64,000 nt of DNA from positions 3,417,001 to 3,481,000 of the forward strand of contig NZ_CP104467.1 of assembly GCF_025369935.1 (NCBI RefSeq), written 5' to 3'. Each line of letters begins with the position of its first letter. Positions within the stretch are counted from its first letter, which is position 1. Source of the DNA: Paenibacillus andongensis. GTDB lineage: Bacteria > Bacillota > Bacilli > Paenibacillales > NBRC-103111. This document shows positions 8,053-17,513 of the stretch, one piece after another. Both the position numbers and the translations under genes were made by a program. The notes under the pieces were generated by a model that was given only the letters and a program-made list of their open reading frames with translations, was not told the origin of the DNA and did not search any database.

Positions 8053-10848
8053 ATGAGTCAGAATAAGTGGTACCAGTTGACATCGGAAGAAGTCCTGCAG
8101 TCACAGCAGGTGAGCATGCAGCAAGGATTGCCCTGGGAGGAAGCTTGGAAGCGACAGGCGGAAGTTGGGCGAAACGAGCTTTCCGAAGGGAAGCGTGTTT
8201 CTCCGATTACACTGCTTTTGAATCAATTCAAAGATTTCATGGTGCTGGTCTTATTGGGGGCGACCTTGATTTCCGGCTTGTTGGGTGAATATTTAGATGC
8301 CATTACCATTATTGTTATTATTGTGATGAATGGCATTCTTGGCTTTACACAGGAATTTCGGGCAGAACGATCATTACGTGCACTTAAAGAACTGTCAGCC
8401 CCTAACGCAAACGTATGGAGAGAAGGCGCAGTTCATCAAATACCGGCTCGTGATTTGGTACCAGGCGATATTATTTTGCTCGAAAGTGGGGACCGGGTGC
8501 CGGCAGATGTGCGCTTTCTGGAAACGAATGGCGTATATATCGAGGAGTCAGCTCTAACAGGTGAGTCCGTAGCCGTCGGTAAAACAACATCTCCTATTTC
8601 TAACGATGAAGTACCACTTGGTGATCAGCGAAATCTAGGCTTCATGGGTACGATGGTCGCGCGTGGAACAGCCAAAGCCGTTGTTGTTCGTGTTGGGATG
8701 AGCACAGAGATGGGGAAAATCGCTGATTTGATTCAAAATACAGAATCTATGGAAACACCGCTGCAGCATCGCTTGGAACAGCTTGGGAAGATTCTAATCA
8801 TTGTCGCGATTGCATTGACAGTTCTTGTTGTTATCGCAGGTATTATGCATGGACAACCACCTTATGCGATGTTCCTGGCTGGTGTCAGCTTAGCCGTCGC
8901 CGCTATTCCGGAAGGACTTCCGGCTATAGTAACCATTGCGCTTGCGCTTGGCGTACAGCGTATGATTAAGCGTAAAGCCATTGTAAGGAAATTGCCTTCT
9001 GTAGAAACCTTAGGTTGTGCCTCGGTCATCTGCTCAGATAAAACAGGAACCCTGACTCAGAATAAAATGACGGTGACCCACTTATGGGTGGGCGGTGACG
9101 TGTTGGAAGTGACGGGGGACGGGTATACGCCGGTTGGGGATATCCAATTAAGTGGACAAAGCACCGATGTTCTTAGGAACCCATCACTTAGTAAGCTGCT
9201 TCATGTGTCTGCGCTATGTAATAATGCTACTTTGTATGAGGAAAAGCAGGAGTTGAAACGGAAGAAGGGTAAGGATGGCAAAGACGGCGTTGTCTCTGTT
9301 TGGAATATTAAAGGGGACCCAACCGAAGGTGCATTAGTTGTCCTTAGTGCGAAGAGTGGTATAACCCAGGAGTCGCTAAGCGAGAAATATAAGCGTATCG
9401 CTGAATTTCCTTTTGACTCTGAGCGTAAACGGATGTCTGTACTTGTGACTTCTGAGCAGGGTCGGATGGCTTGCACGAAGGGGGCTCCTGATGTTCTCAT
9501 TCAACATTGCAGCTACATCCTATGGGATGGAAAGGTGATTCCGTTCACGTCAACGCTGAAACAGAAAGTGATTTCTGCCAACGAAGGCATGGCCAAATCC
9601 GCTCTGCGGGTGTTGGGGATTGCTTACAGAGAACTTAAGAGCAGTGACCGCTACGAGGATTATGAAGATGTAGAAAATAATCTGATCTTTGTCGGATTGA
9701 CCGGCATGATTGATCCACCGCGCAAAGAAGTGCGTGAATCGATCTCGAAGTGCCGTAAAGCAGGTATCAAAACGATCATGATTACAGGTGACCATCAGAC
9801 AACAGCTGAGGCGATCGCTAAGCAGCTTGGTATGATTCCAGCAAATGGAGTCAGCATGAGTGGTCAGCAGATTTCGAGTCTCTCGGACGATGAACTGGAT
9901 GCTAAAGTGAATGATACCTACGTGTATGCGAGAGTATCACCAGAGCATAAACTGCGTATCGTCAAAGCTTTGCAGCGCAAAGGACATGTCGTCGCTATGA
10001 CGGGGGATGGCGTGAACGATGCGCCAGCGATCAAAGCTGCGGATATCGGTATCGCGATGGGGATTACAGGGACGGACGTATCCAAGGAAGCTTCCTCTTT
10101 AATTCTAAGCGATGATAACTTCTCCACGATCGTTGCGGCGATTGAAGAAGGACGCGGTATTTATGAAAATATTCGTAAATTCATCCGGTATCTGCTTGCC
10201 TCTAATGTGGGCGAAATTATGACGATGTTCATTGCGATGATGGCCGGTCTGCCTTTGCCGCTTGTACCGATTCAAATTCTATGGGTGAATCTTGTCACCG
10301 ACGGTCTTCCCGCTATGGCGCTAGGTGTGGATCAAGCGGAGAAGGATCTGATGCAGCACAAACCGCGCTCGTCGAAAGAAAATATTTTCGCAAGACGATT
10401 AGGTTGGAAAATCATTTCTAGAGGTATTCTGATCGGCGTTTGCACCTTGGGTGCTTTCTGGCTCGTATTACGAGTTAACCCATCTGATGCCGATACCTTA
10501 CTGAAAGCGCAAAGCGTCGCATTTGCCACTTTGGTCATGGCTCAACTCATTCACGTGTTTGATTGCCGGAGTTCACGCTCTATTTTCCACCGGAATCCTT
10601 TTCAAAATCGGTACCTTGTTCTCGCTGTGCTTTCCTCGCTCATCTTGATGCTGGCTGTTATGTATGTGGAAGCTCTTCAACCTATCTTCAAAACCGTTCC
10701 GCTTGGTTGGAAGGATTGGATTTTGGTCCTGGTCGCCGCTGGCATTCCGACCTTCTTAATGGGACTGGGCAGTGTGTTATCGCCAAAACGCAACAAAAAT
10801 GCACCGCGTTCTGTTTCGTACAATTCTTCCAAACCGAGCTTTAGATGA
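8053..10848 (+). CDS. yloB: Calcium-translocating P-type ATPase (YloB-like)
   Basis: A 931-residue P2A-type ATPase of the membrane. The phosphorylated aspartate is D329 in [15 protein letters not shown] (actuator) near residue 170 and GDGVNDAPA (hinge) near residue 652 are present, and hydrophobic segments near residues 60-100, 240-300 and 680-920 form the usual ten-helix transporter. PEGLPA in helix M4 is the Ca2+-site motif of this subfamily. The start at 8053 follows GGGAGGGAGAAGG; an upstream in-frame ATG at 8026 would place that site inside the gene. B. subtilis YloB exports Ca2+ and is expressed in sporulation. A small terminator follows. Confidence 0.93.
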   Translation: MSQNKWYQLTSEEVLQSQQVSMQQGLPWEEAWKRQAEVGRNELSEGKRVSPITLLLNQFKDFMVLVLLGATLISGLLGEYLDAITIIVIIVMNGILGFTQEFRAERSLRALKELSAPNANVWREGAVHQIPARDLVPGDIILLESGDRVPADVRFLETNGVYIEESALTGESVAVGKTTSPISNDEVPLGDQRNLGFMGTMVARGTAKAVVVRVGMSTEMGKIADLIQNTESMETPLQHRLEQLGKILIIVAIALTVLVVIAGIMHGQPPYAMFLAGVSLAVAAIPEGLPAIVTIALALGVQRMIKRKAIVRKLPSVETLGCASVICSDKTGTLTQNKMTVTHLWVGGDVLEVTGDGYTPVGDIQLSGQSTDVLRNPSLSKLLHVSALCNNATLYEEKQELKRKKGKDGKDGVVSVWNIKGDPTEGALVVLSAKSGITQESLSEKYKRIAEFPFDSERKRMSVLVTSEQGRMACTKGAPDVLIQHCSYILWDGKVIPFTSTLKQKVISANEGMAKSALRVLGIAYRELKSSDRYEDYEDVENNLIFVGLTGMIDPPRKEVRESISKCRKAGIKTIMITGDHQTTAEAIAKQLGMIPANGVSMSGQQISSLSDDELDAKVNDTYVYARVSPEHKLRIVKALQRKGHVVAMTGDGVNDAPAIKAADIGIAMGITGTDVSKEASSLILSDDNFSTIVAAIEEGRGIYENIRKFIRYLLASNVGEIMTMFIAMMAGLPLPLVPIQILWVNLVTDGLPAMALGVDQAEKDLMQHKPRSSKENIFARRLGWKIISRGILIGVCTLGAFWLVLRVNPSDADTLLKAQSVAFATLVMAQLIHVFDCRSSRSIFHRNPFQNRYLVLAVLSSLILMLAVMYVEALQPIFKTVPLGWKDWILVLVAAGIPTFLMGLGSVLSPKRNKNAPRSVSYNSSKPSFR

Positions 10849-10873
10849 ATATGAATTGACTATGAAGTGCAAG

Positions 10874-10899
10874 AAAGCTGCCGTGAGGCGGCTTTTTGC
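10874..10899 (+). terminator. Terminator after the Ca2+ ATPase gene
   Basis: Hairpin AAAGCTGCC / GGCGGCTTT with loop GTGA and a T run, 25 bases downstream of the ATPase stop codon. Confidence 0.75.
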
Positions 10900-10939
10900 T
10901 GTGCGCCCCCTCCGGAAGCATTGTAATTCCCTCCTCGAA

Positions 10940-11527
10940 TTAGGTTTTCTTCGTTTTTTTCTTTTCGTAGAACTGCGCCGCTTTATGACGATTGCCGCAT
11001 TGTTCCATGCTGCACCAGCGCCTTCGCCCGCTTTTGGAGACATCAACGAAATGAAGGATGCAATCCTTATGCTCGCATTTTCGGATTCTGTCCGGCGAGA
11101 TGTTGCTTAACATATCGAATGCTGAATGGATAATTGTATAAGCAATTTGATCCAAAGGGGTTTTACCTTCGTACATCAATACAAGCTTAGCGCCCTTGAA
11201 GCTCGTTGTCAGTTTAATATCCAGGGCTTCCGTGCATTTCTTTATCTCATCATATATGGAAGCTGAGAGGGTCCCCTGGCGCTTTAAATCGTTTAGGACA
11301 TGCGTGAAAATCTCTCGTAAAATGACAAGCCGGCTTCGTATTCGGACATCATTTGCTGGGTCTGAGGGAGAATGCATGCCAGGTAGCAACAAGCCATTCT
11401 CCTCAAGCCATGACATTGTAATTACAGGGTCAGCCAGAAGATCGGTCGGTTGTTTATTGTGTATGACCACTGTGTTCAGTAAGTTGATCCAAGTGGCTCC
11501 GCCTAAGACAAATAACGATGTATCCAT
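10940..11527 (-). CDS. ABATE/CGNR zinc-finger transcriptional regulator
   Basis: A 195-residue protein with an N-terminal ABATE-like ligand domain (NLLNTVVIHNKQPTDLLADP) and a C-terminal CGNR zinc finger (about residues 145-185): two cysteines in CEHKDC, then RRRWCSMEQCGNRHKA. CGNR proteins are treated as stress-responsive DNA-binding regulators; the ligand is unknown. It lies 33 bases downstream of the MBL hydrolase gene on the same strand, so the two form an operon and the regulator may control its own promoter, where repeated AGGTTATA half-sites are seen (12344-12428). Confidence 0.88.
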   Translation of the reverse strand: MDTSLFVLGGATWINLLNTVVIHNKQPTDLLADPVITMSWLEENGLLLPGMHSPSDPANDVRIRSRLVILREIFTHVLNDLKRQGTLSASIYDEIKKCTEALDIKLTTSFKGAKLVLMYEGKTPLDQIAYTIIHSAFDMLSNISPDRIRKCEHKDCILHFVDVSKSGRRRWCSMEQCGNRHKAAQFYEKKKTKKT

Positions 11528-11560
11528 ACAAATTCAGCTCCAAATTGAGAGTAAGTCTGG

Positions 11561-12301
11561 CTATAGAGAGAGAGTTTCTTTTGAAGCTAGAATAGCTAAA
11601 TTCAGTTTATTATCAGCGTTTGCTGCCTGCAAGCGGACAAGTATGTTAGGAGTTTCTGTATAGAGAGGCGGGTGATGGATAGCTGTGTAATGGATAGGCA
11701 CTAATGTGGATGCGCCAAGAACTGTTGCCGCTGATACCGCTTGCTCGGGAGATAGGGTAATCGGTTGCCCGCTAGGTGTCATTCCTGGAAGCTCCAACAC
11801 AGCTGCATTCACGGGAAGACAAGCCGCATCGAAGGGGCCGTAAGTTTTCGCTATTTTCCACCAATAACCGTGCCATAAAGTATCCCCGCAGTGAATGAGT
11901 TTTTTTTCGCTGCTTTCTACAATCCAGGCGACTTGTGGATCTCCAATGCCGTCAACCGAATAGGTTGCAATTATTGTAAGATCACCGATCGAGAACGATT
12001 CGCCTAAAGCTGCTTCATGTATGTTGTTTAGAGAGGTTTCTCTCGCAAGCTTTGCTGATTCTTTAGGGAAGTAGACGGGAATATCGTCGCCGTAGAAAGC
12101 GGATATGGCCTCAGGGTCGAAATGGTCACCGTGATGGTGCGTGATCAAGACGGCATCGACAGGACCGAATTCATGAAGTGGATAGAAAGTTTCATGTGGC
12201 AGGTTGAATTTACTTGGAAAATGGAAAAGAGGGTCGATCACCACATTTGTTGTTTCTCCTTGCACACGTATGCCGGCCCATGGAAGCTTCTGAATTATCA
12301 T
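11561..12301 (-). CDS. MBL-fold metal-dependent hydrolase
   Basis: A 246-residue metallo-beta-lactamase-fold enzyme. The metal motif THHHGDHFDPEAI is near residue 53 and a second metal residue lies in HCGDTLWHGYW; a late PIHYTAIHH supplies the terminal histidine. The architecture resembles UlaG-like or UPF0173-type hydrolases acting on small molecules; the substrate is not deducible. No signal peptide, so cytoplasmic. It is the first gene of a two-gene minus-strand operon with the CGNR regulator. Confidence 0.88.
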   Translation of the reverse strand: MIIQKLPWAGIRVQGETTNVVIDPLFHFPSKFNLPHETFYPLHEFGPVDAVLITHHHGDHFDPEAISAFYGDDIPVYFPKESAKLARETSLNNIHEAALGESFSIGDLTIIATYSVDGIGDPQVAWIVESSEKKLIHCGDTLWHGYWWKIAKTYGPFDAACLPVNAAVLELPGMTPSGQPITLSPEQAVSAATVLGASTLVPIHYTAIHHPPLYTETPNILVRLQAANADNKLNLAILASKETLSL

Positions 12302-12343
12302 GAATGATCATTCCTCTCGGTTTGTAGGGGCATCCCCTTCTAT

Positions 12344-12428
12344 ATAACCTTTAAAAAGCGTTTATCAGGTTATAATTTATATTATAGAGCTGATTTTATA
12401 ACCTGTAAATATAATTTTGAAGGGTTAT
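12344..12428. promoter_or_regulatory. Cluster of AGGTTATA half-sites, probable operator
   Basis: A perfect 10-base inverted repeat CAGGTTATAA (12366-12375) and TTATAACCTG (12396-12405) has two further copies of the half-site outside it: TATAACCT at 12344-12351 and GGGTTATAG at about 12420-12428. The cluster begins 43 bases upstream of the MBL gene start on the other strand and about 215 bases before dapF. The spacing suggests binding of two dimers. The adjoining CGNR regulator is the obvious candidate ligand, but this is inference. The rest of 12430-12640 has a CCCCT/AGGGG pairing around an inner GCGA/TCGC hairpin (12517-12575) but no riboswitch class I recognise. Confidence 0.5.
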
Positions 12429-12643
12429 AGTGAAGGAATTAAAATATTTAGGTATGAAGTAATAATCGATGTCGTTCCTCGATTAAACTTATTCTTATAT
12501 TAGGAATCTATTGGTGCTCTCCCCTTGGCTCATGAAATGGTGAATAAGCGAGAGAATCGCTCTGAATAGGGGAAAGGACTATGCATTTGGACGGTTTTAC
12601 GCTATGATAATGGCTAAACCGCATACTGGGAGTGCTATATACA

Positions 12644-13474
12644 ATGAATTTTACAAAAATGCATGGTCTAGGCAACGACTTTATCGTAGTAGCTGGTGAG
12701 AAAGAAATTCCTGCTGATGCAGATCAGCGTGCGATCCAGCTGTGCAATCGTTTCTTTAGTATTGGTGCCGACGGCATCGTCTATATTCTTCCTTCTGACA
12801 ATGCTGATTTCAAAATGCGCATTATCAACTCCGACGGATCTGAAGCCGAGCAATGCGGCAATGCCATCCGCTGCGTTTCTAAATATGTATACGATCATAA
12901 GCTAATTGATAAAACGGAGATTACCGTTGAAACACTTGGCGCAGGTGTACAAAAGGTGCAATTAAACGTACAAGATGGCAAAGTTCGGACTGTTCGCGTA
13001 GATATGGGTCAACCGATCCTGAACGGACTTCAAGTTCCAACTACGGTCGATGAAGCTAAAGTTATTGATTACCCGATTGAAGTTGACGGGAAAGAGTTTC
13101 GTTTTACAGCTGTTTCGATGGGGAACCCGCACTGTGTCATTTATGTCGAGGATGCTGTGAATTTCGATCTTGCTGCATGGGGGCCGAAGCTAGAAGTGCA
13201 CCCGATGTTCCCGCGTAAAATAAATGTCGAATTCGTTACGGTAAAAAATCGCGCTTATACGGATATGCGTGTTTGGGAAAGAGGAGCAGGTCCTACACTT
13301 GCTTGCGGAACTGGCGCTTGTGCAACGCTTGTATCCTCCGTATTAAACGGTTTAACGGACCGTGAAGCAACAGTATCGCTCAAAGGCGGAGAGTTGTTTA
13401 TCGAATGGAATGAAGAAGACAACCATGTTTATATGACCGGACCTGCGGAAGAAGTGTTCACGGGCAAGGTTTAA
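12644..13474 (+). CDS. dapF: Diaminopimelate epimerase
   Basis: A 276-residue enzyme converting LL- to meso-diaminopimelate, the last intermediate before lysine and a peptidoglycan building block. The two catalytic cysteines are in AEQCGNAIRC (near residue 72) and LACGTGACAT (near residue 220). The N-terminus NFTKMHGLGNDF is typical. ATG 12644 is chosen on family grounds; an in-frame GTG at 12632 overlaps the ribosome site GGGAG. The gene sits 35 bases before yitJ, presumably co-transcribed. No lysine riboswitch or T-box is recognisable upstream. Confidence 0.95.
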   Translation: MNFTKMHGLGNDFIVVAGEKEIPADADQRAIQLCNRFFSIGADGIVYILPSDNADFKMRIINSDGSEAEQCGNAIRCVSKYVYDHKLIDKTEITVETLGAGVQKVQLNVQDGKVRTVRVDMGQPILNGLQVPTTVDEAKVIDYPIEVDGKEFRFTAVSMGNPHCVIYVEDAVNFDLAAWGPKLEVHPMFPRKINVEFVTVKNRAYTDMRVWERGAGPTLACGTGACATLVSSVLNGLTDREATVSLKGGELFIEWNEEDNHVYMTGPAEEVFTGKV

Positions 13475-13509
13475 GTCAATCACATTTTTTGGTAGGTGGG
13501 GAATTTATC

Positions 13510-15384
13510 ATGAAATTGGATCTTCGTACGGCGCTGCAGCGTGACATTTTGGTCGGTGACGGCGCTATGGGGACTTATTTATATCAGATGGGATTTCCTG
13601 TCGGCATTTCTTATGAAGAATTGAATTTACTTAGACCGGAAACGGTTGCTGACGTGCACCGCCGTTATTTTGAGGCAGGTGCGCGTCTTATTGAAACGAA
13701 TACATTCTCGGCTAATCGCGAAAAATTATCCAAGTACGGGCTTGAAGGCGACGTTGAAGCGATTAACCGCGCAGGTGTTGAGCTAGCCAGAAAAGCGGTT
13801 GGCGACGAAGCGTATGTCGTTGGGGCTATCGGATCTATTCGTGCGGGAAAGCGCAAAAACGTTCGTACGGCGGATGTTGAGGAATCACTTCGCGAGCAGA
13901 TTGGCATCTTGCTGGATTCTCCTGTGGACGGGCTCTTGCTTGAGACCTTCTATGATTTGGAAGAGCTGCAGCTCGCGCTGCGTATCATTCGCAGCATGAG
14001 TGAGCTGCCTGTCATTTGTCAGTTCGCTAATGAAGGCACTGGCAGCACCCAGGACGGCGTTCTGCTGCAAGAAGCGTTCCACAGGTTGCGCGACGACGGG
14101 GCTGACGTCATCGGCTTCAACTGCCGCGTCGGCCCGAACGGGATTCTCCGTTCGATGGAGAAGCTGACTCCGATCGCCGGCATCCCGTTCTCTGCGTTCC
14201 CGAACGCGGGGCTGCCTGACTACGTCGACGGGCACTACACCTATGCGGCGACGCCTCAGTACTTCGCCGATTGCGCGCTGCGCTTCGCCGATCTCGGCGC
14301 ACGCATCATCGGCGGCTGCTGCGGCACCACGCCGGAGCATATCGCCGCCGTCGCCCAGGCGCTGCAAGGCTACGTCCCGGCTGCGCCTGGTACGATGGCC
14401 TCCGCGCGAGCCGTGCGCGTGAGCGAGCCCGCCCCGGCGAAGCCTGCGCCGCCGGCCGGCAAACCTTCGCTGCTCGAAATCGTGAAGCAGCGCAAAACCG
14501 TCATTGTCGAGCTGGATCCCCCGCGGGATCTCGACATCGAGAAATTTATGCAGGGGTCGAAAGCCCTGCAGGATGCGCATGTCGACGCCATTACGATGGC
14601 CGACAATTCACTGGCCGTGACGCGCATGAGCAACCTGGCACTCGGCTACCTCGTGCAGGAACGCTTAAGCGCGCGTCCGCTGATCCATATCGCGTGCCGC
14701 GACCGCAACATGATTGGGACGCAGTCCCATCTGATGGGTCTTCACGCGCTGGGCATCGACCACGTGCTGGCCGTGACCGGCGATCCCGCCAAATTCGGCG
14801 ATCTCCCCGGGTCCAGCTCTGTTTACGATTTGACCTCATTCGAGATTATTCGGATGATTAAGCAGCTTAACGAAGGCATTGCCTTCTCAGGTAAGCCGCT
14901 TAAGCAGAAGGCCAATTTCGTTGTAGGGGCTGCTTTTAATCCGAATGTGAAACATTTGGACAAAGCGGTTCAGCGCTTGGAACGCAAGATTGAAGCTGGC
15001 GCCGATTACATCATGACGCAGCCCGTCTACGACGCCAAGCTGATTGAACAAATTTATGAAGCGACGAAACATTTAAATATACCGATTTTCATAGGTATTG
15101 CTCCGCTAGCTAGCGGAGGGAACGCAGAATATCTGCACAATGAAGTTCCAGGTATTCGGTTGTCCGATGAAGTGAGGGAACGCATGAATGGACTTAAGGG
15201 TCCAGAAGGCCGGGAAATGGGCGTTGAGATTGCCAAAGAGCTTCTGGATGCAGCCATGCCTTTCTTTAATGGCATCTATCTGATGACCCCTTTTCTGGCT
15301 TATGAGATGTGCGTAGACCTGACGAAATATGTATGGGAAAAGTCGAATCGGCATGATTTCCACTTGTACCCACTTTCAAAATGA
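13510..15384 (+). CDS. yitJ: Bifunctional homocysteine S-methyltransferase / 5,10-methylenetetrahydrofolate reductase
   Basis: A 624-residue fusion. The N-terminal half (to about residue 300) is the homocysteine-binding methyltransferase with the zinc site GFNCRVGP and GGCCGTTPEHI; an Ala/Pro-rich linker (about 295-318, many APA/PAP) leads into a MetF-type flavin TIM barrel with ITMADNSLA, HIACRDRN and TQPVYD. It both reduces methylene-THF and transfers a methyl group to homocysteine. ATG 13510 follows GGTGGGG. B. subtilis yitJ is controlled by an S-box; here only 35 bases separate it from dapF, leaving no room for one. Codons in about 14,040-14,810 are strikingly G/C-ending compared with both ends of the same gene. 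Confidence 0.93.
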   Translation: MKLDLRTALQRDILVGDGAMGTYLYQMGFPVGISYEELNLLRPETVADVHRRYFEAGARLIETNTFSANREKLSKYGLEGDVEAINRAGVELARKAVGDEAYVVGAIGSIRAGKRKNVRTADVEESLREQIGILLDSPVDGLLLETFYDLEELQLALRIIRSMSELPVICQFANEGTGSTQDGVLLQEAFHRLRDDGADVIGFNCRVGPNGILRSMEKLTPIAGIPFSAFPNAGLPDYVDGHYTYAATPQYFADCALRFADLGARIIGGCCGTTPEHIAAVAQALQGYVPAAPGTMASARAVRVSEPAPAKPAPPAGKPSLLEIVKQRKTVIVELDPPRDLDIEKFMQGSKALQDAHVDAITMADNSLAVTRMSNLALGYLVQERLSARPLIHIACRDRNMIGTQSHLMGLHALGIDHVLAVTGDPAKFGDLPGSSSVYDLTSFEIIRMIKQLNEGIAFSGKPLKQKANFVVGAAFNPNVKHLDKAVQRLERKIEAGADYIMTQPVYDAKLIEQIYEATKHLNIPIFIGIAPLASGGNAEYLHNEVPGIRLSDEVRERMNGLKGPEGREMGVEIAKELLDAAMPFFNGIYLMTPFLAYEMCVDLTKYVWEKSNRHDFHLYPLSK

Positions 15385-15413
15385 ATTAAAATAGGGTAAT
15401 GGATGTGATTAGG

Positions 15414-16298
15414 ATGATTTGCAGTATGACCGGATTCGGACAAGCGAATCGTTCTTTTGCGGGATACAACGTGTTTATCGATGTGAAATCGGTCAATCAT
15501 AGGTATAGTGAAGTGTCGATTCGATTGCCGAAGGAATGGGCGGCTTTTGAAGACGCTTTGAAGAAAACGGTGCTGCAAGCTGTGAAGAGAGGACGGGTAG
15601 ACGTCTTCGTCACGGCGGAACGTGAAACGGCTGCTCCGAAGAGCGTAACGGTTAACTTTGCTTTAGCGGATGCTTATTTGCAGGCCGCGGAGCAGTTGAA
15701 GGAGCGCTATGGGTATGCCGAGCAGGTCGAGCTCAAAGATTTATTGAAACTTCCGGATCTCATTCAGATGAGGGAGTCGCGTCAGGAACCTGATGAAGAG
15801 ATTGAACAGGAACTATGCGCCTGCTTGCAGGAGGCCGTTGCCAGATTATCCGACATGCGGCTGCGGGAAGGAGCGTTTCTGGAGCAAGATATTCGTGAGC
15901 GCTTGGCGGAACTGAAGCGAATCCATGTCGAATTGGTAGCTTTAGCACCTCAGGTGGTTCAAGACTATGCGGCTAAGATGACGAACAGAATTCAGTCACT
16001 TCTTCAGGAGCAAACCCCTGTGGATGAGCAGCGCCTAGCGACAGAAATTGCGATATTCGCAGATCGTTCGAATGTGGATGAGGAATTAACTCGACTGAAA
16101 AGTCATTTTGAGCAATGTGATCAATTGCTTACAGAGAAAGAGCCTGTTGGACGAAAGTTGGATTTCTTAATTCAAGAAATGAATCGAGAAGTGAACACGA
16201 TCGGATCCAAGTCCAATCACTCGGAGCCTACGGCTAGAGTGATTACGATGAAAGCAGAGCTTGAGAAGATGCGCGAACAAATACAGAATATCGAGTGA
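15414..16298 (+). CDS. yloC: YicC/YloC family endoribonuclease
   Basis: About 294 residues. N-terminal ICSMTGFGQA is the diagnostic YicC start; the C-terminal DUF1732 ends in FLIQEMNREVNTIGSKSN and a helical tail. E. coli YicC is an endoribonuclease involved in small-RNA turnover; the Bacillus protein is less studied. The start is uncertain: ATG 15399, GTG 15405 and ATG 15414 are all in frame, and 15414 is chosen because homologues start at MI-SMTG, although AGGG at about 15393 fits the GTG better. It heads the remA-gmk-rpoZ run. Confidence 0.9.
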   Translation: MICSMTGFGQANRSFAGYNVFIDVKSVNHRYSEVSIRLPKEWAAFEDALKKTVLQAVKRGRVDVFVTAERETAAPKSVTVNFALADAYLQAAEQLKERYGYAEQVELKDLLKLPDLIQMRESRQEPDEEIEQELCACLQEAVARLSDMRLREGAFLEQDIRERLAELKRIHVELVALAPQVVQDYAAKMTNRIQSLLQEQTPVDEQRLATEIAIFADRSNVDEELTRLKSHFEQCDQLLTEKEPVGRKLDFLIQEMNREVNTIGSKSNHSEPTARVITMKAELEKMREQIQNIE

Positions 16299-16331
16299 AG
16301 CGGCATGGAGCTTCGCGAGGAGGAAGTCGTA

Positions 16332-16592
16332 ATGGCTATCAAATTAATTAATATCGGGTTCGGCAACATCGTATCGGCGAACCGCATTATCTCGATCGTA
16401 AGTCCGGAATCGGCTCCGATCAAGAGGATCATTCAAGAAGCGCGTGATCGTCACATGCTGATTGACGCTACATATGGTAGAAGAACCCGTGCCGTTATTA
16501 TCACTGACAGCGACCATGTGATATTGTCGGCAGTACAACCAGAGACGGTAGCGCATAGACTTTCCAACAAGGACGATGATCATGACGAGTAA
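16332..16592 (+). CDS. remA: Extracellular matrix regulator RemA (DUF370)
   Basis: An 86-residue protein starting [19 protein letters not shown], the nearly invariant RemA N-terminus. In B. subtilis RemA is an oligomeric DNA-binding protein that activates matrix (biofilm) and osmoprotection genes. GAGGAGG lies about 10 bases upstream of ATG 16332; the upstream in-frame ATG at 16305 is not conserved. It overlaps the gmk start by 11 bases, as in the Bacillus ylzA-gmk arrangement, so its level is tied to housekeeping transcription. Confidence 0.96.
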   Translation: MAIKLINIGFGNIVSANRIISIVSPESAPIKRIIQEARDRHMLIDATYGRRTRAVIITDSDHVILSAVQPETVAHRLSNKDDDHDE

Positions 16593-17220
16593 TACGAATA
16601 CCCTTGAGCGTGAGAGAGGCATTCTGATTGTTTTATCGGGTCCTTCCGGTGTCGGCAAGGGGACCGTTTGCGCCGCGCTGCGCAACTGTTCACCGGATAT
16701 CGTGTACTCGGTATCAGCGACAACCCGTTCTCCTAGACAAGGGGAAGTGGACGGAGTGAACTATTTCTTCAAAACTCGGGAACAATTTCAACAGATGATC
16801 GAAACGGATGAAGTGCTGGAATGGGCCGAATATGTAGGTAACTTCTACGGCACTCCGAGACGTTTTGTTGAGGAAACGCTGCGCTCCGGTCAGGATGTCA
16901 TCTTGGAAATCGAAGTGCAGGGTGCTCTGCAAGTCAAACAAAAGTTTTCCGAAGGTGTTTTCATTTTCTTGCTGCCGCCTTCTCTAGATGAGCTTGAGAA
17001 TCGCATTGTAACGCGTGGTACGGAAACGGATGAAGTCATTCGCAGCCGCATGTCGGTAGCTATAGACGAAATTCGCTTGATGGAGCACTATGACTATGCG
17101 ATTGTAAATGACCATGTAGAAACGGCTTGTTCCAAAATACAAGCGATTCTCTTAGCAGAACATTGCAAAAAAGATCGGATGTATCCCAAAATCGTACAAT
17201 GGATGGATGAGGTGAATTGA
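16582..17220 (+). CDS. gmk: Guanylate kinase
   Basis: A 212-residue kinase phosphorylating GMP to GDP. P-loop [10 protein letters not shown] near residue 16, GMP-binding [17 protein letters not shown], and [13 protein letters not shown] are all present; length is normal. ATG 16582 follows AAGGA by 8 bases. The stop codon abuts the rpoZ start. Guanylate kinase sets GTP/(p)ppGpp balance in Firmicutes. Confidence 0.96.
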   Translation: MTSNTNTLERERGILIVLSGPSGVGKGTVCAALRNCSPDIVYSVSATTRSPRQGEVDGVNYFFKTREQFQQMIETDEVLEWAEYVGNFYGTPRRFVEETLRSGQDVILEIEVQGALQVKQKFSEGVFIFLLPPSLDELENRIVTRGTETDEVIRSRMSVAIDEIRLMEHYDYAIVNDHVETACSKIQAILLAEHCKKDRMYPKIVQWMDEVN

Positions 17221-17445
17221 ATGCTATACCCTTCAATTGATAAACTGCTTGATATCGTGGATAGCAAGTATTCACTAGTTGTAGCTGCTTCCAAAAGAGC
17301 AAGATCTTTGCGTGACGGCGCTAAATCAAATTTGAAAGGCCAAAAGGCACACAAACATGTTGGTCTTGCGTTAGAAGAACTTTACGGCAACTATATCGGT
17401 TACGAGAAAATTGAGACGACAGAGACAGAGAAATACCAGAAATAA
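17221..17445 (+). CDS. rpoZ: RNA polymerase omega subunit
   Basis: A 74-residue omega subunit (MLYPSIDKLLDIVDSKYSLVV, then KRARSLRDG and ALEELYGNYI), which stabilises the beta' subunit. It starts one base after the gmk stop behind GAGGTG. A terminator follows at 17458, separating it partly from coaBC. Confidence 0.95.
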   Translation: MLYPSIDKLLDIVDSKYSLVVAASKRARSLRDGAKSNLKGQKAHKHVGLALEELYGNYIGYEKIETTETEKYQK

Positions 17446-17457
17446 ATTGGTTTACCC

Positions 17458-17484
17458 AACAACCCTAGTGGTTGTTATTTTTTT
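17458..17484 (+). terminator. Terminator after rpoZ
   Basis: Stem AACAACC / GGTTGTT with a five-base loop followed by ATTTTTTT. coaBC starts 30 bases later, so the run downstream either has its own promoter or depends on readthrough. Confidence 0.85.
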
Positions 17485-17513
17485 CTCAAATTGTACGTAG
17501 AAAGGGGATACCC

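Noticed and set aside
12430..12643. Lysine riboswitch or T-box upstream of dapF
   Set aside because: Neither the T-box motif nor the lysine-element core could be recognised; only short pairings are visible.
13885..14580. 231-codon open frame antisense to yitJ
   Set aside because: Same cause: opposite-strand shadow of the G/C-rich patch; the product is rich in Arg and His and resembles nothing.
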